Below are positions 16,362 through 25,840 of a stretch of DNA of 64,000 bases, in pieces (position 1 is the first letter of the stretch; every line of letters begins with the position of its first letter). This DNA is from Methylobacterium gregans. GTDB taxonomy: Bacteria; Pseudomonadota; Alphaproteobacteria; Rhizobiales; Beijerinckiaceae. Both the position numbers and the translations under genes were made by a program. The notes under the pieces are model-generated. The model saw only the letters and a list, made by a program, of their open reading frames with translations. It ran no database searches and was not told the origin of the DNA. The stretch covers positions 1 through 64,000 of the forward strand of contig NZ_BPQM01000029.1 of the NCBI RefSeq assembly GCF_022179245.1, written 5' to 3'.

Positions 16362-18272
16362 TCATCTCTTGATGCCGTAGGCCTTGATGCGGGAGGCGAG
16401 CGTCGTCGGGCGCAGGCCGAGCAGCTCGGCGGCCCCGCCGGGACCGAAGACCTTGCCGCCGCAGAGCGCCAGCGCCTCGACGATCTCGGTCCGGTCATGG
16501 GCGCGCCGCTCGGTCTCGCTCCGCGGGCGCTGCCCCGGGGCGGCGATCGCGTGGGCGTGCCGAGCGACGGCCTCGCTCGGAGCGGCCTCCTCCACCTCCG
16601 GCAGATCGAGCCGCAGGCGACCGCGCTGAGCCAGGATGACGCCGCGCTCGATGGCGTTCTCCAATTCGCGCACGTTGCCCGGCCAGTCGTAGCGGATGAG
16701 GCGCCGGACATCGCCTTCCGTCAGGCGGGGCTCGGGGACGCCGAGGCGGTGTGCGGCCCCGGTCAGCATGTGCTGGGCGATCAGGGGGATGTCCTCGGGC
16801 CGCTCGCGCAGGGGCGTCGCGCTGATCGGGAAGACATTGAGGCGGAAGTAGAGGTCGCCGCGGAAGCGGCCGCGGCGCACCTCGTCCTTCAGGTCGCGAT
16901 TGGTTGCCGCGACGAGGCGCACATCGACCGCGCGGGTGCGCTCCTCGCCGACGCGCTCGAAGGAGCGCTCCTGCAGCACCCGCAGGAGCTTACCTTGAAG
17001 GTCGAGAGGGATCTCGCCGACCTCGTCGAGGAACAATGTGCCCCCATCGGCCAGTTCGAAGCGCCCGACCCGGTCGCGCAGCGCGCCCGTGAAGGCGCCG
17101 CGCGCGTGGCCGAAGAACTCGCTCTCGAACAGCTCGCGCGGTACGGCGGCGCAGTTGACTCGGATGAGCGGCCGGTCGCGGCGGCGGCTCGCCTCGTGGA
17201 TCGCGCGGGCGATAAGCTCCTTGCCGGTGCCGGATTCGCCGGTGACGAGAACGGTCGCGTCGGTGCCGGCCACAAGGTCGATCTGGCGGCGGATCACCTC
17301 GATGGCCGGGCTCCGGCCGATGATGCCCTGGTGGTGGCTGCCCGCTCGGATCTCCTCCTTCAGGTAGGCATTCTCGAGCTCCAGGCGCTCGCGTAGGGAG
17401 ACGACCTCCGCGAGCGCCTGCCGCAGGCGCTCGTCCGCCTCGCGGCGCTGGCTGACGTCGCGGAACACGATGACGGCGCCGACCAGCGCGCCGCGGTCGC
17501 GGATCGGCGTGGAGGTGTACTCGACCGGGAAGGACGTGCCGTCGCGCCGCCAGAACACCTCGTCGTCAACCTGATGCACAGCCCCGTCGCGGAAGGCCGC
17601 GTAGATCGGGCAGTCCCGGTGGGGATAGTGACAGCCGTCCGGATGGGTGTGGTGCACGGAGGCGTGCATGTCCCGGCCAACCAGATCGGCGGCGGCCCAG
17701 CCCAGCATCCGCTCCGCGGCCGGGTTGACGAAGGTCGTCACGCCCTCCGCGTTGACCCCGTAGATGCCCTCTCCGGCCGCGCGCAGGATCAACTGGTTCT
17801 CGCGCTCGATATCGCGAAAAATCCGCTCCATGCGCTGCCACTCGGAGAGGCCGGCGCGCATGTGTCGGTCGGCCTCGCGGTCGACCTGGCGCTGGCGGCG
17901 CTCGTCGAGGTCGAACAGCGTGACGAGGACGAGCCCGCCGGGCAGCACGGTGCCGACGATCTCGACGTTGAGGGCGCGGCCTGCCCCGTGGCGGGGCGTG
18001 AGCGTGTGGGTCCACCACCGGCCCTTCGCCTGAACACCCTGCGTGAATACGATGAGGACCGGAAGCTGGCCCGGGTGCAGGGTGCTCGCCGCCATGCCCC
18101 TCAGCGCGGTTCGGGCTTGGCCGAGCAGGCGCGCGGCGGCGTCGTTGGCGTCGACGATCCGGTCTGCGTCCGGATCCAGCACCAGCATGGCCTCGGCACC
18201 CGCCTCGAAGACGGGGCCGAAATCGGCCTCGCGGCCGGGACCTGCAGCGGCAGCATGGCGTCCGTCGAGCAT
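16362..18272 (-). CDS. Sigma-54-dependent activator with two PAS domains and Fis-type HTH
   Basis: 636 aa. An N-terminal PAS fold covers about residues 15-125 and a second about 160-285. The second has a His/Cys-rich loop at 207-221 that could bind metal or sense redox. A short coiled coil follows, then an AAA+ domain with Walker A GESGTGKE (345-352), the sigma-54 contact loop GAFTGA (392-397) and Walker B LFLDEVGE. The C-terminal helix-turn-helix is of Fis type. It activates RNA polymerase containing sigma-54. It is divergent from the cyanate operon, whose start has a perfect -24/-12 promoter plus an upstream dyad, so it is the obvious regulator. The signal sensed is unknown. Confidence 0.9.
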   Translation of the reverse strand: MLDGRHAAAAGPGREADFGPVFEAGAEAMLVLDPDADRIVDANDAAARLLGQARTALRGMAASTLHPGQLPVLIVFTQGVQAKGRWWTHTLTPRHGAGRALNVEIVGTVLPGGLVLVTLFDLDERRQRQVDREADRHMRAGLSEWQRMERIFRDIERENQLILRAAGEGIYGVNAEGVTTFVNPAAERMLGWAAADLVGRDMHASVHHTHPDGCHYPHRDCPIYAAFRDGAVHQVDDEVFWRRDGTSFPVEYTSTPIRDRGALVGAVIVFRDVSQRREADERLRQALAEVVSLRERLELENAYLKEEIRAGSHHQGIIGRSPAIEVIRRQIDLVAGTDATVLVTGESGTGKELIARAIHEASRRRDRPLIRVNCAAVPRELFESEFFGHARGAFTGALRDRVGRFELADGGTLFLDEVGEIPLDLQGKLLRVLQERSFERVGEERTRAVDVRLVAATNRDLKDEVRRGRFRGDLYFRLNVFPISATPLRERPEDIPLIAQHMLTGAAHRLGVPEPRLTEGDVRRLIRYDWPGNVRELENAIERGVILAQRGRLRLDLPEVEEAAPSEAVARHAHAIAAPGQRPRSETERRAHDRTEIVEALALCGGKVFGPGGAAELLGLRPTTLASRIKAYGIKR

Positions 18273-18292
18273 TGCGAAATCTCGTGACAGGC

Positions 18293-18325
18293 CTACGAGA
18301 TCTCGTTCTACACGAGTTCTCGTAG
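18293..18325. promoter_or_regulatory. Upstream activating dyad for the sigma-54 activator
   Basis: Arms CTACGAGATCTCGT (18293-18306) and ACGAGTTCTCGTAG (18312-18325) are reverse complements at 13 of 14 positions, with a 5-base spacer. Each arm itself contains an ACGAGNNCTCGT palindrome. It lies about 58 bp upstream of the -24 element and 21 bp from the activator start codon, fitting both activation and autoregulation. Confidence 0.65.
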
Positions 18326-18382
18326 TTTCGCACGGTCATGACAAGCCATTGTTATATAACGTTCTTTCAGAATTCCTTCGTC

Positions 18383-18399
18383 TGGCATACCCCTTGCCA
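18383..18399 (+). promoter_or_regulatory. Sigma-54 (-24/-12) promoter of the cyanate operon
   Basis: TGGCATACCCCTTGCCA has GG at 18384-18385 and GC at 18396-18397, separated by exactly 10 bases, matching consensus TGGCAYR-N4-TTGC. The predicted start near 18409 leaves a short leader with AGGCG before the ATG at 18433. Confidence 0.8.
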
Positions 18400-18432
18400 C
18401 TCTGATGCCGTCACGAACCGTCCGAGGCGCAG

Positions 18433-19803
18433 ATGGCCCTGTTCGACAATCCCTTCGACGCGAAACGCCGTCTCGCCCGCGGCGGCTGCTCCTGCGGCGC
18501 CCATGCGAGCCAGGCCGCCCACGATGCCGAGAGCGCGGTTGCACCGACGGGCGAGGCCGCGCTGGAGCGGGCGGTGGAGGGCGCGGTGATGCGCGCGCTT
18601 TTCCCGCACGATGCCGAGCGCCGCGCCTTCCTGCGCAGCGTCGGGGCCGCCACCGCGCTCGCGGCGGTGAGCCAGTTCTTCCCGACCAAATTCGCCGCCG
18701 AGGCCTTTGCGCAAGGGGCCAAGCCCGAGAAGACCGACCTGAAGGTCGGCTTCATTCCGATCACCTGCGCCACGCCGATCATCATGGCCAAGCCGATGGG
18801 CTTCTACGAGAAGCAGGGCCTGAACGTGGAGGTGGTGAAGACCGCCGGTTGGGCGGTGATCCGCGACAAGACCCTGAACAAGGAATACGACGCCGCCCAC
18901 ATGCTGGCGCCGATGCCGATCGCGATCTCGCTCGGCCTCGGCTCGAACCCGCAGGCCTACACGATGCCGGCGGTGGAGAACGTCAACGGCCAGGCCATCA
19001 CCCTGGCGATGAAGCACAAGGACCGGCGCGACCCGAAGGACTGGAAGGGCTTCAAGCTCGCCGTGCCCTTCGACTACTCGATGCACAACTACCTGCTGCG
19101 CTACTACCTGGCGGAAGCGGGCATCGACCCCGATACCGACGTGCAGATCCGCGCGGTGCCGCCGCCCGACATGGTCGCCAACCTGCGCGCCGACAACATC
19201 GACGGCTTCCTCGCTCCCGATCCGGTGAACCAGCGCGCGGTCTACGACGGAGTTGGCTTCATCCACATCCTGTCGAAGGAGATCTGGGACCGGCACCCGT
19301 GCTGCGCCTTCGCGGCCTCGGAGGCCTTCATCAAGGAGACGCCCAACACCTACGCGGCACTCCTGCGGGCGATCATCCAGGCGACCGCCTACGCCTCGAA
19401 CAAGGACAACCGCAAGGAGATCGCCGCCGCGATCGCGCCCGCGAACTACCTCAACCAGCCGCTCACGGTCGTGGAGCAGGTGCTCACCGGCACCTACGCC
19501 GACGGCCTGGGGCAGGTGAAGAAGGTGCCCGACCGCGTCGATTTCGACGCCTTCCCCTGGCAGTCCTTCGCGGTCTGGATCCTGACCCAGATGAAGCGCT
19601 GGGGCCAGCTCAAGGGCGAGGTGGACTACGCGGCTGTGGCCAAACAGGTCTACCTCGCCACCGACGCCGCCAAGCTGATGAAGCAGGACGGCTTCACACC
19701 GCCCGAGGCCACGACCAAGACCTTCGCGGTGATGGGCAAGACCTTCGACCCGGCCAAGCCGAAGGAATACCTCGAATCCTTCAAGATCAAGCGCGCGAGC
19801 TGA
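18433..19803 (+). CDS. cynA: Cyanate/nitrate-type ABC transporter substrate-binding protein (NrtA/CmpA/CynA family)
   Basis: 456 aa, the length of the NrtA/CmpA/CynA family. A roughly 60-residue N-terminal extension contains CSC at residues 19-21; a twin-arginine motif then follows (RRAFLRSVGAATALAAVS, arginines 63-64), so export by Tat is likely. The body has DLKVGFIPITCATPIIMAKPMGFYEKQGL and the anion-pocket regions MLAPMPIAISLGLGSN and PFDYSMHNYLLRYYL. Co-transcription with cyanase argues for cyanate rather than nitrate or bicarbonate as ligand. That choice is inference. Confidence 0.8.
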   Translation: MALFDNPFDAKRRLARGGCSCGAHASQAAHDAESAVAPTGEAALERAVEGAVMRALFPHDAERRAFLRSVGAATALAAVSQFFPTKFAAEAFAQGAKPEKTDLKVGFIPITCATPIIMAKPMGFYEKQGLNVEVVKTAGWAVIRDKTLNKEYDAAHMLAPMPIAISLGLGSNPQAYTMPAVENVNGQAITLAMKHKDRRDPKDWKGFKLAVPFDYSMHNYLLRYYLAEAGIDPDTDVQIRAVPPPDMVANLRADNIDGFLAPDPVNQRAVYDGVGFIHILSKEIWDRHPCCAFAASEAFIKETPNTYAALLRAIIQATAYASNKDNRKEIAAAIAPANYLNQPLTVVEQVLTGTYADGLGQVKKVPDRVDFDAFPWQSFAVWILTQMKRWGQLKGEVDYAAVAKQVYLATDAAKLMKQDGFTPPEATTKTFAVMGKTFDPAKPKEYLESFKIKRAS

Positions 19804-19806
19804 GCC

Positions 19807-20646
19807 ATGACGCGCAGCCTCAACGTCCGCGCCGGCGTGCTCTCGCTGGCGCTTCTCGCCGCGTTCCTGCTCGTCTGGCAGGTCGCGGTGAGCGGGACCG
19901 CCCGAACCGAGGCGATGGACCCGGAATACGCCGCCCTGATGGGCGCCACGGCCACCACCGGCAAGTCCGCGATGCCTGGTCCTCTCGATGTCGGCGCGAC
20001 CGTCTGGAAGCACCTGAAGGACCCGTTCTACGACCGGGGCCCGAACGACAAGGGGCTCGGCATCCAGCTCGCCTACTCGATCGGGCGCGTGGCTTTGGGC
20101 TACGGCCTCGCGGTTCTGGTCGCGATCCCGGTCGGCTTCCTCATCGGCATGTCGCCGCTGATGAGCCGGGCGCTCGATCCCTACATCCAGATCCTCAAGC
20201 CGGTCTCGCCGCTCGCCTGGATGCCGCTCGCCCTCTACACGATCCGGGATTCGGGGCTCTCGGCGATCTTCGTGATCTTCATCTGCTCGCTCTGGCCGAT
20301 GCTGATCAACACGGTGTTCGGTGTGTCGAGCACCCGCAAGGAATGGCTCAACGTCGCGCGGACGCTCGAGGTCGGGCCGATCCGCCGGGCCTTCACGGTG
20401 ATCCTGCCGGCCGCCGCCCCCACCATCCTCACCGGCATGCGCATCTCCATCGGCATCGCCTGGCTCGTCATCGTGGCGGCCGAGATGTTGGTCGGTGGCA
20501 CGGGCATCGGCTACTTCGTCTGGAACGAGTGGAACAACCTCTCGATCACCAACGTGATCACCTCGATCCTGCTGATCGGCCTCGTGGGCATGGTCCTCGA
20601 CCAGCTGCTCGCCCGGGCGCAGCGCCTCGTCACCTTCCCGGAGTGA
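19807..20646 (+). CDS. cynB: Cyanate/nitrate-type ABC transporter permease (NrtB/CynB family)
   Basis: 279 aa with six to seven membrane segments. The EAA-type coupling loop is NVARTLEVGPIRRAFTVILPAAAPTILTGMRISIGIAWLVIVAAEML, then GTGIGYFVWNEWNNL as in NrtB. It begins 3 bp after the binding-protein gene and 7 bp before the ATPase gene, so the three are co-transcribed. It forms the inner-membrane channel for cyanate uptake. Confidence 0.85.
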   Translation: MTRSLNVRAGVLSLALLAAFLLVWQVAVSGTARTEAMDPEYAALMGATATTGKSAMPGPLDVGATVWKHLKDPFYDRGPNDKGLGIQLAYSIGRVALGYGLAVLVAIPVGFLIGMSPLMSRALDPYIQILKPVSPLAWMPLALYTIRDSGLSAIFVIFICSLWPMLINTVFGVSSTRKEWLNVARTLEVGPIRRAFTVILPAAAPTILTGMRISIGIAWLVIVAAEMLVGGTGIGYFVWNEWNNLSITNVITSILLIGLVGMVLDQLLARAQRLVTFPE

Positions 20647-20653
20647 GGCACCG

Positions 20654-21631
20654 ATGAGCATCCTCCTTCCCTTCCGGCGGCGCGTGCAGCCTGCCGCCCT
20701 CGACCAGGCAGCCGGGACCAGCCGTATGTCGACGTCCGAAAAGTTCATCTCGATCGAGGGGATCGCCCGGCGCTACCCGGCGCCCGGCGGCAAAACCACC
20801 ACGATCTTCGAGAACCTCTGGCTGCCGATGCGGCGCGGCGAGTTCGTCTGCATGATCGGGCATTCGGGTTGCGGCAAGACCACGGTGCTGAACATCCTGG
20901 CGGGGCTCGAGGCGCCCTCCGAGGGCGCGGTGATCGTCGATGGGCAGGCCCTGGAGGGCACCAGCCTCGACCGGGCCGTGATCTTCCAGGGCCACGCCCT
21001 GCTGCCGTGGCGCAGCGTGCTCGGCAACGTCGCCTACGCGGTCTCCTCGCGCTGGCGGAAGGCACAGAAGGCCGAGATCGAGGCACGGGCCAAAAAGGCC
21101 ATCGCCACGGTGGGGCTCGCCGGCTCCGAGCACAAGAAGCCGTCCGAATTGTCGGGCGGCATGAAGCAGCGCGTCGGCATCGCCCGGGCGCTGTCGATCG
21201 AGCCGAAGATCCTGCTGATGGACGAGCCCTTCTCGGCGCTCGACGCGCTGACCCGCGGCACCCTGCAGGACGAGGTGCGCCGGATCTGCGTCGAGACCGG
21301 GCAGACCGTGTTCATGATCACCCACGACGTGGACGAGGCGATCTACCTCGCCGACAGGATCGTGCTGATGACGAACGGCCCGGAGGCGAAGGTCGCCGAG
21401 ATCGTCGAGAACCCGCTCCCGAAGGACCGTGACCGCACGCAGCTCCACCACGCGCCGGGCTACTATGCGCTCCGCAACCACCTGATCGACTTCCTCGTGA
21501 CGCGCTCCAAGACCCTCCGGGACGCGATGCCCGAGGGATACGATCAGCGCCACCCGCCGGTCGTCCGTCCCGCGCTGAGCGAGGCCGACGCCGCGGCGAT
21601 CGCGGCCGATGCGCCCGCCCGCCGGGCCTGA
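20654..21631 (+). CDS. cynD: Cyanate/nitrate-type ABC transporter ATP-binding protein (NrtD/CynD family)
   Basis: 325 aa. The ATG at 20654 has GAGG upstream; an ATG at 20728 is a weaker alternative. Walker A is GHSGCGKTT, the Q-loop FQGHALLPWRSV, the signature LSGGMKQRVGIARAL, Walker B ILLMDEPFSALDALTR, and the switch TVFMITHDVDEAI. About 80 C-terminal residues beyond the core (PLPKDRDRTQLHHAPGYYAL) are typical of NrtD/CmpD-like ATPases. It drives the permease encoded upstream. Confidence 0.85.
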   Translation: MSILLPFRRRVQPAALDQAAGTSRMSTSEKFISIEGIARRYPAPGGKTTTIFENLWLPMRRGEFVCMIGHSGCGKTTVLNILAGLEAPSEGAVIVDGQALEGTSLDRAVIFQGHALLPWRSVLGNVAYAVSSRWRKAQKAEIEARAKKAIATVGLAGSEHKKPSELSGGMKQRVGIARALSIEPKILLMDEPFSALDALTRGTLQDEVRRICVETGQTVFMITHDVDEAIYLADRIVLMTNGPEAKVAEIVENPLPKDRDRTQLHHAPGYYALRNHLIDFLVTRSKTLRDAMPEGYDQRHPPVVRPALSEADAAAIAADAPARRA

Positions 21632-21811
21632 CCCGGCCGATCCGTTCCGGTCCCCGTGCACGACACCGCGCCGCCCCTCGACGGCCAGTGCCCGGGACCG
21701 CGCCCCGAGAGGGGCGGGACGGCGGGGGCGCGAGCCAGCCGCCCTCCGCCGTCCGATGCCCACCCCTGACACGCGCCGCCCCGCCGGGGCGGCCCCATCT
21801 GGAGAGACCCG

Positions 21812-22300
21812 ATGAAGCGCGAAGACCTCACCGAGAAGCTGCTCGACATCAAGCGGGAGAAGGGCTGGACCTGGAAGTACATCCAGGAGGAGATCGGCGG
21901 CATCTCGCCGATCCTGATCACCGCCGCCTGCATGGGCCAGATGAAGCTGCCCAAGGCCCAGGCCAAGAAGGCGGCCGAGCTGTTCGGCCTCTCCCAGGCC
22001 GAGGAGCGGATGCTGAACGAGGCGCCCTACCGCGGCTCCATACCTCAGATGCCGCCGACCGACCCGCTGATCTACCGCTTCTACGAGCTGGTGATGGTCT
22101 ACGGCACCACCTGGAAGGAGCTGATTCAGGAGGATTTCGGCGACGGCATCATGTCGGCGATCGACTTCAACATGACCATGGAGCGCGAGCCCAACAACAA
22201 GGGCGACCGGGTCAAGATGAGTCTCTCGGGCAAGTTCCTGCCCTACAAGTACTATGGCAACGAGGAAGGCGTGCCCGAGTACGGCTTCAAGGAGGGTTGA
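21812..22300 (+). CDS. cynS: Cyanate hydratase (cyanase)
   Basis: 162 aa. It converts cyanate and bicarbonate to ammonia and two CO2 as a homodecamer in the cytosol. The N-terminal helical DNA-binding-like domain precedes the catalytic C-terminus. Catalytic Arg89, Glu92 and Ser115 line up with Arg96, Glu99 and Ser122 of the E. coli enzyme (in YRFYELV and GIMSAIDFN). GGAGAG precedes the start. A 180-bp gap separates it from the ATPase gene, but no terminator is seen there, so it is likely in the same operon. No carbonic anhydrase gene (cynT) is present, so bicarbonate must come from elsewhere. Confidence 0.95.
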   Translation: MKREDLTEKLLDIKREKGWTWKYIQEEIGGISPILITAACMGQMKLPKAQAKKAAELFGLSQAEERMLNEAPYRGSIPQMPPTDPLIYRFYELVMVYGTTWKELIQEDFGDGIMSAIDFNMTMEREPNNKGDRVKMSLSGKFLPYKYYGNEEGVPEYGFKEG

Positions 22301-22310
22301 GCGGTTCGCT

Positions 22311-22340
22311 CCGGCCGGCGGCTCGCAAGCCGCCGGCCGG
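22311..22340 (+). terminator. Strong hairpin after cynS
   Basis: Stem CCGGCCGGCGGCT (22311-22323) pairs perfectly with 22328-22340 around a 4-base loop, 10 bp after the cynS stop. There is no T-run, so it may act as a transcript-stabilising hairpin or a bidirectional terminator. Confidence 0.65.
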
Positions 22341-22445
22341 CATCGGCTCGGATCGTGGAAGCTCACTCATCCAGCAGCCCGACCAATGGTTGACGTCGAA
22401 GGACCTGTAGGTTCGTGACTTTACCTAGAGAGCAGTGACGGAGCG

Positions 22446-23594
22446 TTAGAGTTGCGAACTGTAGGGTTCCGCCGACGGCCCTGCTCTGCGGAGCGTGATG
22501 CGGGTTAGTTCGGACGGGCGCCCGAGCCTGAGGGCAAAGCCCGGCCATAGCGCGGTGCCGTTGTTCACGTAGAGCGTCATGCCGCCGACTGCGTACAGAC
22601 CCGACACGAAGCCGTCGTTGGCGAGTGCGAGCAACCGGTCGAAGCCGAGGATCATTCCCCCATGGGTGTGGCCGGACAGCTGCAGCGCCACCTCGCGCGC
22701 CGCTGCCGCCCGCGCTCCTCTCGGTTGGTGGTCTAGGAGCATTACAGGTGCACTGGAGGGGGCGCCGGCGAGCGCGGCATCGAGATCGGGTCCCGGCTGG
22801 CCGGTCTGCGGTGCCGACAGGTCCGTCACCCCTGCGAGCACCAAACTCTCCCCGCCGCGCCGCAGGACCGTGTGAGCGTTCTACAGCGCTTTCATGCCGA
22901 GTTCGGCGTAGCGGCGCATCCACGCCTCGTAGCCGAAGAAGTACTCGTGGTTGCCTGAGACGACCCAAACACCGTCCCTGGCATGCAGCCGGCCCAACGG
23001 TTCCACGTCGCGATGTCGAGCGGAGACGGAGCCGTCGATGAGGTCGCCGGTGATCACGACGAGATCGACATCGAGTCCGTTGGATCGAGCGACGACCTCC
23101 TGCGCCCAGGAGGCAGGGAACAGAGGGCTGATATGGAGATCGGTCAGTTGCAGGACCGTGTAGCCGTCGAAGGCAGCGGGCAGGTTCCTGAGCGGGATCT
23201 CGACATCCTTGAGCGTCGGCACGCGCGCGGCCTGATGGACCGCGAGCCACGACAGCAGCATGGCCGCCGTTGCCGCCGCGTAGCGCCAGCCGGTTGAGAC
23301 CGCGCGTCCATCCCCCAGCAGCAAACGGAGGACGAGCGCCGCGACGTCGAGGGCCAGCTGAATCACCGCCAGCAGCAGCACGGTGCCGAACGCCCAGTTG
23401 AACAGCAGCACCATTGCGTGAGGGAACTCCGGTGCGAAGACGGAGCCTGACGAGAGCCGGTTCCACAGGTGGAACTGGGACGCGGCGAGCAACAGGACGG
23501 CGACGGCGGCCTTGAGCACCAGTGGCCACGGCAGCGGCCACAGGGTGCGGACAACGACGTAAAGGCCGGGAAGGCCGAAGATCAGGTGGGACAT
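22446..23594 (-). pseudogene. Membrane-anchored metallophosphoesterase, split by one in-frame TAG
   Basis: One 381-residue reading frame interrupted only by a TAG at 22879-22881. The N-terminus has about four membrane segments. The calcineurin-like domain shows TDLHISP (D-x-H), [10 protein letters not shown] (GD), and [10 protein letters not shown] (GNHE) before the stop, and LQLSGHTHGGM (GHTH) after it. Without readthrough the 237-aa product lacks the GHTH metal ligands and should be inactive. Sequence on both sides is well conserved and stays in one frame, so the mutation is recent, or is a sequencing error. It is related to YkuE/YaeI-type phosphodiesterases; substrate unknown. Confidence 0.8.
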
Positions 23595-24218
23595 GTCGCT
23601 CCTTCAGTCGCGGCTGACCGCGGCGGGGACGGTATGGTCGACCGACGATCCCGCACCGAGACCCTGCATGCTGAGTCGGGTTACCGTTCGGGGGCGTCAC
23701 GTCGATGGTCCGCCGCGGTGCGGTGATCAGGTCCCGCGATCCGGCCCCCGCGGTCCGTCCCGTGAGCGCTGACGGGTCATCCCCCACTCGAGCAGGTCGA
23801 GGATCTCCGCCCCGCCGCTCGGTCGGCTGCGTGGTCCGACAGCCGCCAGCAGGCGCAAGCCTCACGAAAGCGTCCGGGCTGTACATCCCGGTGCCTGGTC
23901 AGTGCAAATTCCCGTACTGATCGATCAGGACGGCGTAATCGGGCGCTTCGCGATGAGCCCTGGATGCCAGCGCAAGCGCAACGGCGAAGATACGGAATGA
24001 GATTTCACTTGGTTTTAACATGAATATATTTCATCATTACTCGTTATTGCTGATTTAGATGATGTGGATGAACCAAGGATTCATATCTCCGCGCATCAGC
24101 GAACGGTGAGGTGCATTCGGCGTTCCGTGCGCTCATAAAACATCGGGCCTGGGTTGCCCGCAAGCAAAACTCAACGCACTGTGCAGTGCAGCTCAATACA
24201 ACGACGAGAAGTGAGCGC
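23595..24218. other. Non-coding stretch before the LysR gene
   Basis: About 620 bp. The first 300 bp are GC-rich and look like degraded coding DNA without a recognisable product. The part from 24000 to 24060 is AT-rich, and probably carries the promoter of the LysR gene. No repeat or RNA gene was recognised. Confidence 0.4.
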
Positions 24219-25127
24219 GTGAGCCCTCTGACCCGTGCCGATCTGGGCGACCTGAACCTGTTTCGAGCGATCGCCCGGGCGGGCGGATTCCGCCGTGCCG
24301 CGCTGGAACTGGACGTCTCGCCTTCGGCCTTGAGCCACGCCGTGCGCGGCCTCGAGACCCGCCTCGCGGTGCGGCTGTTCAACCGCACCAACCGCAGCGT
24401 CACGCTGACGGAACCCGGGGAGAATCTGCTGGCACGCTTGGAGGTCGGTTTCGGAGCGATCGAGGAGGGACTCGAGGACCTGAATCACTACCGCGGCAAA
24501 CCGGCCGGTCGTCTGAAACTCAACGTCCTGACCGATGCGGCCAGGCTGGTCCTCGGTCCGTTTCTGGCGGAATTCACGACCCAGTACCCAGCGGTGAAGT
24601 TGGAGATCGTCGTGCAGGACGGTTTCGTGGACATCGTCGGCGGCGGCTTCGACGCCGGTATTCGCTTCGGCGGCCGCGTCCCAGAGGAGATGATCGCGGT
24701 ACCGATCGGCTCCGACCTTCGCTGGGTGATGGCTGCGTCGCCGGCCTACCTCGCAGGAGCCGAGCCTCTGGTCCAGCCGTCCGACCTGCCGAAACACCGC
24801 TGCATCGGGCTCAGGATGGGGACAGGCGCGATCTACCATTGGGAATTGGAGCGCGGCACCGAACAGATCGCGGTCGGCGTCGACTGGACCATCGTCGTGA
24901 GCGACACCGCGCTCGCGATCGCCCTGGCCGAGGCCGATGGCGGGATCGCCTTCTGTCTGGAAGGACTGATCGCGGAGCAACTCGCGGCGGGAAGGCTGCG
25001 GGAGGTTCTCTCTGAATGGAGTTCGTTCGGACCCGCCTTCCACCTCTACTATCCGAGCCGGCGGCAGATCCCGCAGGCGCTCCGAGCGTTGATCTCGTAC
25101 CTGCAGCAGCGCGCGCGGAGGGGCTAA
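24219..25127 (+). CDS. LysR-family transcriptional regulator
   Basis: 302 aa from a GTG at 24219, giving the standard LysR length and N-terminus (DLGDLNLFRAIARAGGFRRAALELDVSPSALSHAVRGLETRL). An ATG at 24111 in frame would add 36 unlikely residues. The C-terminal ligand domain (residues 95-300) includes GRLKLNVLTDAARLVLGPFLAEF and GFDAGIRFGGRVPEEMIAVPIG. It resembles the PecT/AaeR-like LysR branch. Neither neighbour is an obvious target, since the adjacent phosphoesterase gene is broken. Confidence 0.8.
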   Translation: MSPLTRADLGDLNLFRAIARAGGFRRAALELDVSPSALSHAVRGLETRLAVRLFNRTNRSVTLTEPGENLLARLEVGFGAIEEGLEDLNHYRGKPAGRLKLNVLTDAARLVLGPFLAEFTTQYPAVKLEIVVQDGFVDIVGGGFDAGIRFGGRVPEEMIAVPIGSDLRWVMAASPAYLAGAEPLVQPSDLPKHRCIGLRMGTGAIYHWELERGTEQIAVGVDWTIVVSDTALAIALAEADGGIAFCLEGLIAEQLAAGRLREVLSEWSSFGPAFHLYYPSRRQIPQALRALISYLQQRARRG

Positions 25128-25281
25128 CACCGATCCCGCTCACCGGCCGTGCTTGCCCCTGTCTCATCAACGATCTGGAGCGCGAGGTCTGCCCAGCATG
25201 CGGCGCCCGGCCGCGACGTGAAGAAGCCGGCTTCCTGCACTGTAATGGCTTTGCGTCGCCTGGAATCAGTCTGTGCTTGAG

Positions 25282-25740
25282 TCAGACCTGTCTTGCGGGG
25301 TTCACGACCGCGCGGATGGCGAAGCTCGATTGCAGGCGTGCGACGCCCGGGAGACGCGAGAGCACGTCCTTGTGGAGGCGCTCGTAATCGCCCGCATCCT
25401 TCACCTCCAATTTCAAGAGATAATCCGCGATACCGGTCATCAGGTAACAGTCACGCACCTCCGGACACCGTCTCACCGCTGTCTCGAAGCGGTTCAGGAA
25501 CTCCTCGGTCTGACGGTCGAGGGTGATTTGCGTGACGACGATCAGACCCCCGTCGCCCGGCAGGGCATCGATCAGGGCTGCGTAGCCTCGAATCACGCCG
25601 GAACTCTCGAGATGGCGCACGCGTCGGTGGCAGGCCGAGGGCGACAGGCCGATGCGCCCGGCGAGGTCGGCATTGCTGATCCGCCCCTCCATCCGGAGAA
25701 CCCGCATGATCCGGCGGTCGGTGTCGTCGAGGTCCGGCAT
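25282..25740 (-). CDS. dadR: Lrp/AsnC-family regulator, probable DadR
   Basis: 152 aa. The N-terminal helix-turn-helix reads LDDTDRRIMRVLRMEGRISNADLAGRIGLSPSACHRRVRHLE, and the C-terminal RAM domain has LMTGIADYLLKLEVKDAGDYERLHKDVLSRLPGV. Such proteins form octamers that sense amino acids. It is divergent from the alanine racemase and D-amino-acid dehydrogenase genes, the same arrangement as alanine-catabolic loci run by an Lrp-like activator, so it is the likely L-alanine-responsive regulator. The assignment to DadR is by context. Confidence 0.8.
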   Translation of the reverse strand: MPDLDDTDRRIMRVLRMEGRISNADLAGRIGLSPSACHRRVRHLESSGVIRGYAALIDALPGDGGLIVVTQITLDRQTEEFLNRFETAVRRCPEVRDCYLMTGIADYLLKLEVKDAGDYERLHKDVLSRLPGVARLQSSFAIRAVVNPARQV

Positions 25741-25764
25741 GGTGGATGCTTCGCCTTCAGCGCA

Positions 25765-25840
25765 GATCCTTGCGTAGGGAACATCATATTAGAGGATCCT
25801 GTGCGCTTTTGCAGAAAAATTCGACGATCCTTCGCGTAGG
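25765..25840. promoter_or_regulatory. Direct-repeat control sites between Lrp gene and alr
   Basis: GATCCTTGCGTAGG (25765-25778) and GATCCTTCGCGTAGG (25826-25840) are near-identical direct repeats about 61 bp (roughly six helical turns) apart in the divergent promoter region. The spacing suits Lrp-type wrapping. Function is inferred. Confidence 0.5.

Noticed and set aside
18367..20748. 793-codon open frame on the minus strand opposite the cyanate transporter genes
   Set aside because: Long antisense frames are expected in GC-rich DNA. Its composition is His/Arg/Gly/Asp repetitive filler, and the plus strand encodes clear ABC proteins.
20630..22366. 578-codon minus-strand open frame
   Set aside because: Antisense to the ATPase and cyanase genes, with no recognisable domain.
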